DNA of 64,000 bases from Gammaproteobacteria bacterium. Its GTDB lineage: Bacteria; Pseudomonadota; Gammaproteobacteria; Pseudomonadales; Pseudohongiellaceae. The notes under the pieces are model-generated. The model had not been told where the DNA came from. It worked only from the letters and a program-made list of their open reading frames with translations, and did no database searches. The translations under genes were made by a program, and so were the position numbers. Positions 21,020-30,128 of the stretch are shown piece after piece (positions within the stretch are counted from its first letter, which is position 1; each line of letters starts with the position of its first letter). The DNA is taken from positions 1 to 64,000 of the forward strand of contig JAUXNX010000003.1 of NCBI GenBank assembly GCA_030682575.1, written 5' to 3'.

Positions 21020-22201
21020 TTAAAGGTTTCCTGTTTCAGCTTCGTAGATCTCCACCAGAATCTTCCGCCACTGGCTGTACTGCTCTTCCACGCTACCGGT
21101 CAACATCACCTGGCGGTCATCGAGATCTATCATCTTGGGGGCCACTTCCGACTCAAGGGATTCTCCGAGCTCCTGCAGCGCTGCAATATGGATCTGCGCC
21201 TCTGCACTCACGTCAAAACCGCTCTTCACCATGTATGCGCCTCCGCCCACTGCCACCAGACTGCCGGTTCGCACCGCTGCGTTGCTACTGGTTGCTGCTG
21301 CAATGCCGCCGACAATAGCCACCGTTCCCGCAATGAAGCGTCTACGAGCTGATGCCTCAAGCTGATCCAGCTCCATCGTGGCGTGATAGCTTTGCTCGCG
21401 CCATGAATCATAAGGAACACGCATCTGGCGGGCATAATTGGCGTAGTAGTCCTGCACCGTATCAACAAAAAGATTGTCGCGCTGGCGAATCTCGCGGATG
21501 CGCTCCAGCGAAGGATCATTGGCGGCCGGAAGTCGCGCCACCTGAGTAATCCCTCGGTTGTTGACTGTCAGATACTGCTCGAACAACTCCGGCGCAAAAT
21601 TGCGCGCGAACTGCAGTTCGGAGATTGTGCGGATCTGGGCGATGCGCTGATCACTGAGGTTGGCCTTGCGGTAAGCCAGCAAATCATTGGCAATATTGTT
21701 GTATATCACCTGGAAGGGATCATTGGCCTGCCGTTGTGATGCCTCATAGTTGAACTGGCTGATGTTCTCATTGTAGTTCTTGGTGTACCAGATAGTGCCG
21801 CTGGAATCGCGCGCCGTGATCTTGATATGCATGGTCTCACCATCGGAATGAAGTATCTGACCGTGCAGGTAGACATCCATCGTGCTGGTTTCGCTGGGCA
21901 GCACGCGGACCACTCCCCAGTTGCCGGAACGCTGTAGCGTCTCGGCCAGCAGATAAGGTGCATACCGAGCCTCAGCATTGCGGATTTGAGGGCTGACACG
22001 CTCCAGATCATCTTTATCAATCTCATCGATACCCGGATCGAAGACAGTGATGCCGATGTCCATCAGCAGGTCTTCTGCCACCGGGGTCCTGTCCTGAACG
22101 ATCTGCACATATTCCGTGGATTTGACTGACGTGGTGGAGCAGGCAACCAGCACCGGCGCCACAAGACAGAGGATGATTGTCCTGACTTTTAATGCCAACA
22201 T
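21020..22201 (-). CDS. Putative lipoprotein with Gly/Ala-rich hydrophobic segment (cluster gene)
   Basis: 393 residues with an N-terminal signal and lipobox LVAC followed by STTS. The first half of the mature protein (MDIGITVFDPGIDEIDKD, then YAPYLLAETLQRSGNWG) looks like a domain for binding other envelope proteins. The middle is helical and charged. A Gly/Ala-rich hydrophobic stretch at about 287-325 could insert in a membrane. I do not recognise a characterised family. The start lies two bases after the stop of the Ser-rich lipoprotein gene, which indicates co-transcription. Confidence 0.78.
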   Translation of the reverse strand: MLALKVRTIILCLVAPVLVACSTTSVKSTEYVQIVQDRTPVAEDLLMDIGITVFDPGIDEIDKDDLERVSPQIRNAEARYAPYLLAETLQRSGNWGVVRVLPSETSTMDVYLHGQILHSDGETMHIKITARDSSGTIWYTKNYNENISQFNYEASQRQANDPFQVIYNNIANDLLAYRKANLSDQRIAQIRTISELQFARNFAPELFEQYLTVNNRGITQVARLPAANDPSLERIREIRQRDNLFVDTVQDYYANYARQMRVPYDSWREQSYHATMELDQLEASARRRFIAGTVAIVGGIAAATSSNAAVRTGSLVAVGGGAYMVKSGFDVSAEAQIHIAALQELGESLESEVAPKMIDLDDRQVMLTGSVEEQYSQWRKILVEIYEAETGNL

Positions 22202-22203
22202 GA

Positions 22204-23166
22204 TTAACCGCCTATACCTGTATACCTGCGATATTCATCCCACAGCCTCTCACGCAACTCAGGGTCTGGCTCACTCATGGCGGCCTCTCTGAGCTGGCGG
22301 GCAACAATGTCATCATCCCGACCGCTGGGAATGTCTTCGGGTGGAGGGAACGTCTGACCCTGAGAACTGCTGCCGCCACCGGCGCCCGCTGCACCCTGCG
22401 GACCGCTTGTGCCACCGACCGGTCTGGCTGCCACGATAATCGGTTCCCCACCGCCACCGGCACTGCTGGAACCTCCGCCGGAGCCACCGGGCATTGCCGT
22501 GCGGGCAGCGTTGGCTTCGGCCTGCGCCCTGGCGCGCTCCGCCAGGATGAAACCATCAAATTCCTCGTAACCGCTGTTCAAGGTGCCATTCAACACTGCC
22601 GCACGCTCCTGAGCAGTCATAGGGCCGGTGCCACTGTCGCCCAAGCCTCCAGGCAATGTATCAAGACTGTAATTACCCCCGGCGCCTGTTGCACCACTGG
22701 CGCTAACCTGTCCCCCTGCACCGGCTCTCTGACCACTGCTGGATGGCTGACTGCTGCCTGCGACACCAGGGCTGCCTGGTATTCCTGCAGGGACGGTCGT
22801 GCTTCCACTCTGACCACCGGTGACCGCCGGCATGGCACTACCCGATGAGCTTTGATTACCAGATGAGGATTGACTACTGCTGGGCGAAGACGGACTGCCA
22901 GAAGAGGAATCTCTCCCTGCAGGCGATGGCATCGACGGCGTGGATGCGCTGCTCGGGCTTGAGGAAGGCATGGAAGGAGTACTTCGGGATGACGAAGACG
23001 ATGGCGACGGCATGGATGGCGAGCTGCTCGAGGATGAGGATGACGACGAAGACGGCGTCGAAGGCATCGAGCTCTGAGAAGACTGCTGGCTCGAAGACTC
23101 ACAACCAGCCAGGATCAGGGCCGTAGCACTGATTACGAACAAATGTCTTGCTGTTGATTTCTTCAT
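22204..23166 (-). CDS. Serine/proline/glycine-rich low-complexity lipoprotein (cluster gene)
   Basis: 320 residues. The start at 23166 (MKKSTARH) is preferred to the ORF-track start 31 codons upstream because it gives a proper lipoprotein signal with lipobox LAGC. After the cysteine, about 130 residues are almost only Ser, with Pro, Met and Thr (SSQQSSQSSMPSTPSSSSSS type), then Gly/Ala/Ser-rich sequence. Only the C-terminal ~40 residues (DIVARQLREAAMSEPDPELR onward) look structured. Such a tether would let a lipid-anchored end reach across the periplasm or to the surface. The reading frame is open throughout, so this is a real composition bias rather than decay. Function unknown. Confidence 0.72.
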   Translation of the reverse strand: MKKSTARHLFVISATALILAGCESSSQQSSQSSMPSTPSSSSSSSSSSSPSMPSPSSSSSRSTPSMPSSSPSSASTPSMPSPAGRDSSSGSPSSPSSSQSSSGNQSSSGSAMPAVTGGQSGSTTVPAGIPGSPGVAGSSQPSSSGQRAGAGGQVSASGATGAGGNYSLDTLPGGLGDSGTGPMTAQERAAVLNGTLNSGYEEFDGFILAERARAQAEANAARTAMPGGSGGGSSSAGGGGEPIIVAARPVGGTSGPQGAAGAGGGSSSQGQTFPPPEDIPSGRDDDIVARQLREAAMSEPDPELRERLWDEYRRYTGIGG

Positions 23167-23358
23167 TTTGATATGTCCTGTGGCTTGCCTGTAACTTACC
23201 AAATCCGACTTGCCAAACGCGCCTGCCGTTTTGCTGCAACCGCCAACACTATGTTTCATTCGGCGGATGACCAGTATCTCTCCAAGACCGGTGTTCGGAA
23301 AGATTTATTAGCTGCTGATTTTATGAATTTTTTCTTACAGCGGTGTGCCTGGAGTCAC
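23167..23358. other. Intergenic gap inside the cluster (192 bases)
   Basis: This is the longest gap within the main run of cluster genes. I see no coding sequence and no clear intrinsic terminator. A secondary promoter for the Ser-rich lipoprotein gene could lie here. Confidence 0.35.
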
Positions 23359-24801
23359 TTACTGATACCAGAAATGGAATCGGTAACTTTCTCCCTGCGA
23401 TGCCACCGTCCTTCCTTCGACAATTTTCGGTCTCACCAGTTGCGTGCGCACCATGCTGACCACTTGCGATTCAACTCTCGCCAGATTCTGGGGCTCCATC
23501 GCCAGCAGTTGAAAGTTGGTGGCCCTGCCGTACTGCGACACATCAAAGGACATATCGACATAACCCTGTTGCGCACCCGAATCAGCGTTGAGGTTGAATG
23601 CCACCTTCTTTTCCTCGCCGAAGTTGGAGAAAGTCGGCAGAAACACGATCTCTCCAAACACCTGTTCTACCAATGCTTCTCCGTTCTCTGCGTCAAGCAA
23701 CTCTTCGTAGGCGTCCCGGTACGCACGCATCGCCGCCTGTCGCCTTTCTCTCGTCAGATGCCAGTCACCAATATTCGCCATGGCCCGTACTCTGAGCAAC
23801 AGCGTTTCCTGATTGTTCGGACGATCATCATCACTGTAGAAATTCACTATACGCCGCAGTGCGCTCTCGCCACCTCCAGATCCGCCCTGAGGGTTGGTTG
23901 GGCTACCGACAAAGTTGTTCACCATCCGTCTGTCAGGGTTGCCAGCGGTGCCTGCCGGGCTGCCCTCCAATGCATAACGATTCATCATGTCAGCAGCGCC
24001 GGCCACATCCTGCAATAATTCGATATAACGTGGATCACGTTGACCGAAATGTGCCTCAACGGTGTCGGCTGCCGCCCTGTAGAGGAGAAAGGTCTGTAAC
24101 AATCGCTGCGTGGGATCAGGGTCAATCCCCCGATAGAAAGTAGTGATATTCCAGCGCGCCAGATTCTGGAATACGGAGATCATGCGCGGATCGCGCGCGC
24201 CATAGGTCTTTGTCTGCACGAAGAAAGCATATTGCTGCTGCTCATCGGCCTCTCGCCACTGACCCAGCGCCACGTGGCTGTCCACCAACTTCTCCACCAA
24301 TGGAATCTGCTCGGGGCTGAACAGGCCGTGATTGACCCGGTTGATATGCACAGCCCGGTCGAATACTTCGATCGACTCCTCATAGTCGCCCTGTTGATAT
24401 AACAGAGAACCAAGAATCGCCAGCTCTTCGGCAATCTGCACGCTCCAGGCCCCGCCCTGAAATTCGAGCTCTTCCAGAGCCTGCTCGTAACTGTCAATGT
24501 CCTGCAGACGCTGCAGGTACGCCTGCTCGTTCGGGCTCAGATTAGCGAACACCGACCGCTCCTCGCCCTGATCTGCAATCACAGGAAGACTGGGCGCTGC
24601 AATCAATTCCAGTGCCGGTTGCTCTGCAAGCTTCGCAAGGGAGATCGGAGGTTCGAAATGCAGGACTCGCACGGGCGAGGATCGAGTCTCTTCTTCTGTA
24701 GCAACAGCGGCATCTTTACCTGCCTCCTGTGCATGGACCACGCTCAACACCGACAGCAGAGCGGTAATGGGGAAAATCTTGTAAGAGGCTGAATGTTTCA
24801 C
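23359..24801 (-). CDS. Periplasmic TPR protein with TonB-C-like C-terminal domain (first cluster gene)
   Basis: 480 residues starting at GTG 24801, with AGGA seven bases before it; the ORF track uses a TTG two codons upstream. A signal peptide ends near VVHA-QEAG. The middle shows TPR-like helices (YQQGDYEESIEVFDRAVHINR, shortened here to its core YEESIEVFDRAVHI). The last ~85 residues (GYVDMSFDVSQYGRATNFQL, then VRTQLVRPKIVEG) resemble the C-terminal domain of TonB-type proteins, which contacts outer-membrane partners. There is no transmembrane anchor except the signal. As the first gene it lies divergent to mutM across 295 bases that must hold the cluster promoter. Confidence 0.75.
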   Translation of the reverse strand: MKHSASYKIFPITALLSVLSVVHAQEAGKDAAVATEEETRSSPVRVLHFEPPISLAKLAEQPALELIAAPSLPVIADQGEERSVFANLSPNEQAYLQRLQDIDSYEQALEELEFQGGAWSVQIAEELAILGSLLYQQGDYEESIEVFDRAVHINRVNHGLFSPEQIPLVEKLVDSHVALGQWREADEQQQYAFFVQTKTYGARDPRMISVFQNLARWNITTFYRGIDPDPTQRLLQTFLLYRAAADTVEAHFGQRDPRYIELLQDVAGAADMMNRYALEGSPAGTAGNPDRRMVNNFVGSPTNPQGGSGGGESALRRIVNFYSDDDRPNNQETLLLRVRAMANIGDWHLTRERRQAAMRAYRDAYEELLDAENGEALVEQVFGEIVFLPTFSNFGEEKKVAFNLNADSGAQQGYVDMSFDVSQYGRATNFQLLAMEPQNLARVESQVVSMVRTQLVRPKIVEGRTVASQGESYRFHFWYQ

Positions 24802-25096
24802 GATCAAATCCTGCAGTCATCGAGGACAATGTTTCGGGTTGTGAAAAATCCTTGCTTGCCGGCCTTGTCTACCACCTTGTCTATTCAGTACGCACAGCAG
24901 CTTCAAAGAGGTCAGCGGCGATGCCATCGTAATACCATTGCGACTTCAAATTGGAAACCGCATCTCACCACTGCCATAAGACCTCTCCGAGCAAGGTCTG
25001 CGTTCACTCTGGCTATCCAAGCGGGTGTTTCGAATCTATAGTGCGCGGGCAACCACTTGCAGGTCAATCCCGATACTCACAATAGACACAAGTAGC
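24802..25096. promoter_or_regulatory. Divergent promoter region between the accessory cluster and mutM
   Basis: No gene is seen in this stretch of nearly 300 bases. Because the cluster runs leftward and mutM rightward, both promoters should lie here. I could not pick out convincing -35/-10 pairs by eye, so no individual elements are called. Confidence 0.45.
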
Positions 25097-25912
25097 ATGC
25101 CAGAACTGCCTGAAGTAGAAACCACCCGCCGCGGTATCGCCCCGCACATAGTTGGACAACGCGTCCACGATGTTGTTGTACGCAATCATCAATTACGCTG
25201 GCCGATTCCCGGGCAACTGCGCTCTGAACTGATCGGTCGCTTCATCCTGCGAGTGGACAGGCGTGGCAAGTACCTGTTGCTGCAGGCTGACGATGCCTGC
25301 CTCCTGGTGCATCTGGGGATGTCCGGCAGCCTGCGGGTGGTTGCGGCGAACGACCCGATTCTCAAACATGACCACGTTGATCTGGTCATGGCGAATGGCA
25401 GTACTCTGCGTTATTCCGATCCTCGACGGTTTGGTTGCATGCTCTGGCTTACGGGTTCACCGATGGAGCATCCTCTGCTGAAGTCGTTGGGTCCGGAGCC
25501 ACTCTCTGATGACTTCGACGGAAATACCCTGCTGCGCTCTGCGCGCGGACGCAAGGTCCCAGTCAAGTCCTTCATCATGGACAGCCATGTGGTGGTAGGC
25601 GTAGGCAATATCTATGCAAACGAGGCGCTGTTCATGGCCGGCATCAGGCCGGACCGGGCGGCAGGACGGATTTCGGTGCGGCGTTATGTGCGATTGGCGG
25701 AGTGCATCAAGGAGGTTCTTGGCCGGGCGATCACCCAGGGAGGCACAACGTTGCGAGACTTCGTTGGCGGAGACGGCAAGCCGGGTTACTTCAAACAGTC
25801 ACTGCACGTTTATGGGCGAGGTGGAGAGGCCTGTAGCGCCTGCAATGGCGCACTGACCGAGACTCGAATCGGGCAGCGCAGCACTGTCTTTTGCCCTCGA
25901 TGCCAACGCTGA
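25097..25912 (+). CDS. mutM: Formamidopyrimidine-DNA glycosylase (Fpg/MutM)
   Basis: Bifunctional DNA glycosylase/AP lyase of base-excision repair removing 8-oxoguanine and formamidopyrimidines. The mature protein begins [13 protein letters not shown], where Pro2 is the Schiff-base nucleophile and Glu3 is catalytic, so the start at 25097 is certain; the ORF-track start 24 codons earlier is not real. The helix-two-turn-helix region has [13 protein letters not shown]. The C-terminus carries a zinc finger CSACNG...CPRC. 271 aa is standard. It converges on coaD with directly abutting stop codons (tga|tca). Confidence 0.97.
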   Translation: MPELPEVETTRRGIAPHIVGQRVHDVVVRNHQLRWPIPGQLRSELIGRFILRVDRRGKYLLLQADDACLLVHLGMSGSLRVVAANDPILKHDHVDLVMANGSTLRYSDPRRFGCMLWLTGSPMEHPLLKSLGPEPLSDDFDGNTLLRSARGRKVPVKSFIMDSHVVVGVGNIYANEALFMAGIRPDRAAGRISVRRYVRLAECIKEVLGRAITQGGTTLRDFVGGDGKPGYFKQSLHVYGRGGEACSACNGALTETRIGQRSTVFCPRCQR

Positions 25913-26404
<492 letters not shown>

Positions 26405-26545
26405 TCACTTTCCCCGAGGCCTGCAGACGCCTGTCTGTGCGGCATTATTCTTTTTGGTCCTGAACAGTATAGCCGCTGCGGGCGTCGCCTGATCCGCGAG
26501 TCGCTGAAGCGGGGCCATTCTAATCAAAGCATACCACCAGCTCAA

Positions 26546-27556
26546 TCAGCCCGGACTGGAGCTGCCTGCAGTGAGGTCGATTGCGGCGAGAATTCGCTCT
26601 TCCAGCCACAGCGGCTGCCCGGCACAGGTAAAACCCACATGCCCCCCAGCCTCAGTCAAATGCAGCGCAATGTGCTCAGGAAGTGATCCCACCTCTGGCA
26701 ACGAGCAGTGCGGAATGATGGGATCGTTGCCGCTCTGGATCAGTTGCACCGGAGTCTTTATCCGGGGCAGCACGGGTCCACTGCTGCAACGCTCGTAGTA
26801 ATCTTCCGCTCCTGCAAAACCATGCAATGGTGCAGTCACCTGGTCGTCGAACTCCCAAAGAGTCTGCAGTCGCCGCAGATCTCCCAGCGCTTCGAGCTTC
26901 TCAAACTCAGTGGTCTTCCCGCTCATGCGGAACCAGGCCTTCTTGGCCTCCACATCACGCACCAGTCGGCGCCGGAAGTAGTGCCCATAGGCTTTGCTCA
27001 CACCGGTATTCAGGGTGCCTGAACAATAAGAGAGCGAAAATGGCGTTGATACGGCAACTCCCAGCAACACATCAGGACGGTGACCAATCTCCGACAGCCA
27101 TTTGAGCAGCACGTTGCCGCCGAGAGAGAATCCGGCGAACGCCAGTGATCTACCTGCAAGGCGTGCGTGCAGGCTCTGATACACTTCCTCGACATCCTCG
27201 ATACAGCCAGAGTGGTAGGCGCGCGCCAATCGATTGATCTCGCCACTGCAACCCCGAAAATTCATCGCGACGCTGCTGTAACCCTTGCTGTGCAGCAGAC
27301 GTTGCATGGACTGCATGTAAGGCGAGCCTGAACAGCCACAAAGTCCGTGCAACAGGACAATCACCGGCAGGTCACCTAACAGGGCTGCATCGGCATCCAC
27401 CCAGTCGAGATCGATGAAATCGCCGTCTGCCAACTCCAGACGCTCGCGGCGCTGCCGAATGCCAGCGGTGGGAGCAAAGCGACGCCAGAGAGTCTGTGTG
27501 TGGCGATCCGGCAACCACCAGGGAGACTTGAATGGTGAGTATGAATGGCTGCTCAT
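26546..27556 (-). CDS. yheT: YheT-family alpha/beta hydrolase
   Basis: 336 residues with family-typical opening (PWWLPDRHTQTLWRR), oxyanion segment LLHGLCGCSGSPY, nucleophile elbow GFSLGGN, catalytic Asp in SGNDPIIP and His in GGHVGF. These place it in the COG0429/YheT group of putative esterases; the physiological substrate is unknown. The ORF track adds 81 spurious residues from within rsmD. The ATG at 27556 overlaps the rsmD stop as ATGA, so it is translated from the rsmD message. Confidence 0.9.
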   Translation of the reverse strand: MSSHSYSPFKSPWWLPDRHTQTLWRRFAPTAGIRQRRERLELADGDFIDLDWVDADAALLGDLPVIVLLHGLCGCSGSPYMQSMQRLLHSKGYSSVAMNFRGCSGEINRLARAYHSGCIEDVEEVYQSLHARLAGRSLAFAGFSLGGNVLLKWLSEIGHRPDVLLGVAVSTPFSLSYCSGTLNTGVSKAYGHYFRRRLVRDVEAKKAWFRMSGKTTEFEKLEALGDLRRLQTLWEFDDQVTAPLHGFAGAEDYYERCSSGPVLPRIKTPVQLIQSGNDPIIPHCSLPEVGSLPEHIALHLTEAGGHVGFTCAGQPLWLEERILAAIDLTAGSSSPG

Positions 27557-28167
27557 GGCGTGGAGACGTTCGCCCCCTGTCGCTGGTAGAGGTAAAAATA
27601 CACAGCGCCCGCCCTCTTTGACTTGAGCATTTGCCAGTTCGCAGGCAATCCGACCGCCGGAATGTCGCTGCCCCACTCCAGGTATATGAGCGCGTCCTCG
27701 CGCAATTGTCCGCTCTGCTCCAGAGCCAAGGCACTGCGTGCCAGCAGACCCGTGGCAAAGGGGGGGTCGATGAAGACCAGGCCATAAGAGTGCGGGCACT
27801 TGTCTCTGCTTTGCGCACAGCTCTGCAACCAGCGCAGCGAGTCTTCGCAGACCAGCTCATGACCTTCGGCCTGCAGCATGTCGAGGTTGGCGCGGATCGC
27901 CTTGATCGCCGCTGCAGAGCTGTCGACAAAGGTAACGTGTCTGGCGCCCCGGGACAGTGCTTCGATCCCGCATGCTCCACTCCCTGCAAAAAGGTCCAGG
28001 CAATCTTCGCGTGCGATGGCCTCCTGCAGCCAGTTGAAGAGCGTTTCGCGCACCCTGTCCGCTGTCGGTCGCAGCCCCTCCACATCGGGGAAGTCGAGCT
28101 TGCGACTGCGCCACTTGCCCGCGATGATGCGCAGGGTGTTACCCGGTTTGCCACTGCTTTTCTTCAT
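27553..28167 (-). CDS. rsmD: 16S rRNA (guanine966-N2)-methyltransferase
   Basis: Small SAM-dependent methyltransferase modifying G966 of 16S rRNA. Motifs: LRIIAGKWRSRKLDFP at the N-terminus, LFAGSGACGIEALSRGA (SAM-binding) and FIDPPF (catalytic N/DPPF). About 204 aa, usual for RsmD. ATG 28167 is taken; the ORF track uses the GTG codon directly before it. It is divergent to ftsY, the common arrangement in gammaproteobacteria, and its end overlaps the yheT-like gene. Confidence 0.95.
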   Translation of the reverse strand: MKKSSGKPGNTLRIIAGKWRSRKLDFPDVEGLRPTADRVRETLFNWLQEAIAREDCLDLFAGSGACGIEALSRGARHVTFVDSSAAAIKAIRANLDMLQAEGHELVCEDSLRWLQSCAQSRDKCPHSYGLVFIDPPFATGLLARSALALEQSGQLREDALIYLEWGSDIPAVGLPANWQMLKSKRAGAVYFYLYQRQGANVSTP

Positions 28168-28293
28168 CACGATTGTTTCATGCAGGATGGTTGAAGGACT
28201 TCACTGGACAGGGCCATGCTTTCTGTTCATGCCCCTCTGCATCGAAAATGGTAGCATAGCCCGCTTCGACAGCGCGCCGGAAGACGTTTACCC

Positions 28294-29394
28294 ATGTTCA
28301 GTTTCATCAAGAAAAAGCCACCTGAAGCCCCCGCTGGTTCTGCAGAGTCGAGTTCAGCCAAAGTGCCGGAGCCGGGCGCTGCTGATGCGGCTGCAGAGGA
28401 CATTGCTGCCACAGACGCAGTGCTCTCAAGTGACCCTCTCTCCACAGAAGAACCCCTGCCAGAGGAAAGCAGCGCCGGCTTCTTTACCCGACTGAAGCAA
28501 AGCCTGAGCAAAACCCGCAGTGCGCTCACCGATTCGTTGAGTGCGTTGATACTCGGCCGCAAGACCATCGATCAGGATTTGCTGGACGACATCGAGACCC
28601 AGCTACTCTCGGCTGACATGGGGTTGGAGGCTACTGATCACATCGTCACGGCGCTCACTCAGAAGATGGACCGCAGGCAACTTGCAAATCCTCAGGCTCT
28701 CCTCGACAGCCTCAAGTTGGAGCTCACCGCTCTGCTGACGCCTTGCGACGTGCCTCTCACTATCAACGCTGACAAGAAGCCGTATGTGATTCTGGTCGTA
28801 GGTGTGAATGGCGCTGGCAAGACCACCACCATCGGCAAACTGGCCAAGCGCCTGCAGAAGGAAGGGCATAAATTGGTGCTGGCCGCAGGCGACACTTTCC
28901 GTGCGGCGGCGGTCGAACAGCTCAAGGTGTGGGGCGAGCGCAACAGCGTGCCCGTGATTGCGCAGCCAACTGGATCGGACAGTGCATCTGTGATCTTCGA
29001 CGCCTACCAATCTGCTGTGGCCAGAGGAGCAGATGTACTGATTGCTGACACGGCTGGCCGACTGCACACCAAGGACAATCTCATGCAGGAACTTGAGAAG
29101 ATCGTGCGGGTTCTCAAGAAGCTCGATCCCGCGCTTCCTCACGAGACCCTTCTGGTGCTCGACTCAACGACGGGACAGAACTCCCTTAATCAGGCGCGCA
29201 GCTTTCACAAATCGGTCACCGTGACCGGCATTGCTCTGACCAAGCTCGATGGCACCGCAAAGGGCGGCATGGTGTTCGCGATTGCCAAGGAATTGAAGCT
29301 GCCTATCCGCTTCATCGGCGTGGGTGAGAAAGTGGACGACCTGCGTCCCTTTGAAGCAAGACAATTCGTAGATGCATTGTTCTCGGATAGTTGA
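28294..29394 (+). CDS. ftsY: Signal recognition particle receptor FtsY
   Basis: SRP-receptor GTPase that docks ribosome-SRP complexes to SecYEG. An acidic, Ala/Ser/Glu-rich A domain (about 1-65) is followed by the N domain (LKQSLSKTRSALTDSL) and G domain with GVNGAGKTTTIGKLA, DTFRAAAVEQL, DTAGR and TKLDGTAKGG. 366 aa, standard, with the short A domain of non-enteric species. It begins the ftsY-ftsE-ftsX-rpoH group. Confidence 0.97.
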   Translation: MFSFIKKKPPEAPAGSAESSSAKVPEPGAADAAAEDIAATDAVLSSDPLSTEEPLPEESSAGFFTRLKQSLSKTRSALTDSLSALILGRKTIDQDLLDDIETQLLSADMGLEATDHIVTALTQKMDRRQLANPQALLDSLKLELTALLTPCDVPLTINADKKPYVILVVGVNGAGKTTTIGKLAKRLQKEGHKLVLAAGDTFRAAAVEQLKVWGERNSVPVIAQPTGSDSASVIFDAYQSAVARGADVLIADTAGRLHTKDNLMQELEKIVRVLKKLDPALPHETLLVLDSTTGQNSLNQARSFHKSVTVTGIALTKLDGTAKGGMVFAIAKELKLPIRFIGVGEKVDDLRPFEARQFVDALFSDS

Positions 29395-29426
29395 TTCCCA
29401 CCTCCCACTCTGCCACAGGCCAACTG

Positions 29427-30125
29427 ATGATCAAGTTCGACAATGTCAGCAAGCGCTACCCCGGTGGGCATCAGGCCCTGAGCCAGGTCAGCTTCGAACT
29501 GCGCGAGGGCGAGATGGCATTCCTGACTGGTCGCTCGGGCGCGGGCAAGAGCACGCTGCTGAAGCTGATCATGCTGATGGAGAAAGCCAACCAGGGCCAG
29601 ATCCTCGTCAATGGCAAGAACCTCGCACGGTTGCCCCGGGGCCAGATTCCTTTCTACCGCAGACGTATCGGTGTGGTTTTCCAGGATCACCAGCTTCTGT
29701 TTGATCGCAGTGTGTTCGAGAACGTGGCCCTACCCCTGCAGATCGAAGGTTATCCAAAACATGAGGCGGATCGCCGGGTACGCGCAGCGTTGGACAAGGT
29801 TGGTCTGCTGAAAAAGGAAAAGATGAATCCCATGGCGCTCTCAGGTGGGGAACAGCAGCGCATCGGCATCGCCCGTGCAGTGGTGAATCGACCCCAGATA
29901 CTGCTCGCTGATGAACCCACTGGCAACCTGGACCCGGAGCTGGCTGCCGAGACCATGCTGCTGTTCGAACAGTTCAACCAGGTCGGCGTCAGCATGCTGA
30001 TTGCCAGTCATGACCTGTCTCTGATTACCCGACTCAGGCACCGCATACTGACGCTGCACAATGGTCAGTTGATCAAGGATGCCGTCTATCACACGGCGCC
30101 CGAACCGGCAGGGGGCATGAACTGA
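29427..30125 (+). CDS. ftsE: Cell division ATP-binding protein FtsE
   Basis: ABC ATPase partner of FtsX, coupling the divisome to septal peptidoglycan hydrolases. [14 protein letters not shown] start, Walker [11 protein letters not shown]-loop VFQDHQLL, signature LSGGEQQR, Walker [12 protein letters not shown]. 232 aa. The ORF track begins 12 codons earlier inside the gap after ftsY; the ATG at 29427 matches the family start. ftsX follows after three bases. Confidence 0.96.
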   Translation: MIKFDNVSKRYPGGHQALSQVSFELREGEMAFLTGRSGAGKSTLLKLIMLMEKANQGQILVNGKNLARLPRGQIPFYRRRIGVVFQDHQLLFDRSVFENVALPLQIEGYPKHEADRRVRAALDKVGLLKKEKMNPMALSGGEQQRIGIARAVVNRPQILLADEPTGNLDPELAAETMLLFEQFNQVGVSMLIASHDLSLITRLRHRILTLHNGQLIKDAVYHTAPEPAGGMN

Positions 30126-30128
30126 ATC

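Noticed and set aside
22600-23110. Possible tandem DNA repeat or CRISPR-like array
   Set aside because: The repetitiveness comes from Ser codons (tct/tca/agc mix) in a coding frame; no regular repeat-spacer units.
22845-23126. 93-aa plus-strand ORF in the Ser-rich gene
   Set aside because: Arises from the repetitive low-complexity codons of the minus-strand lipoprotein.
9653-24801. Interpretation as Zorya defence or Tol-Pal system
   Set aside because: Only the channel subunit resembles those systems; no ZorC/D/E, TolA, TolB or Pal were seen, and the B-subunit helices carry vWA rather than OmpA or TolR domains.
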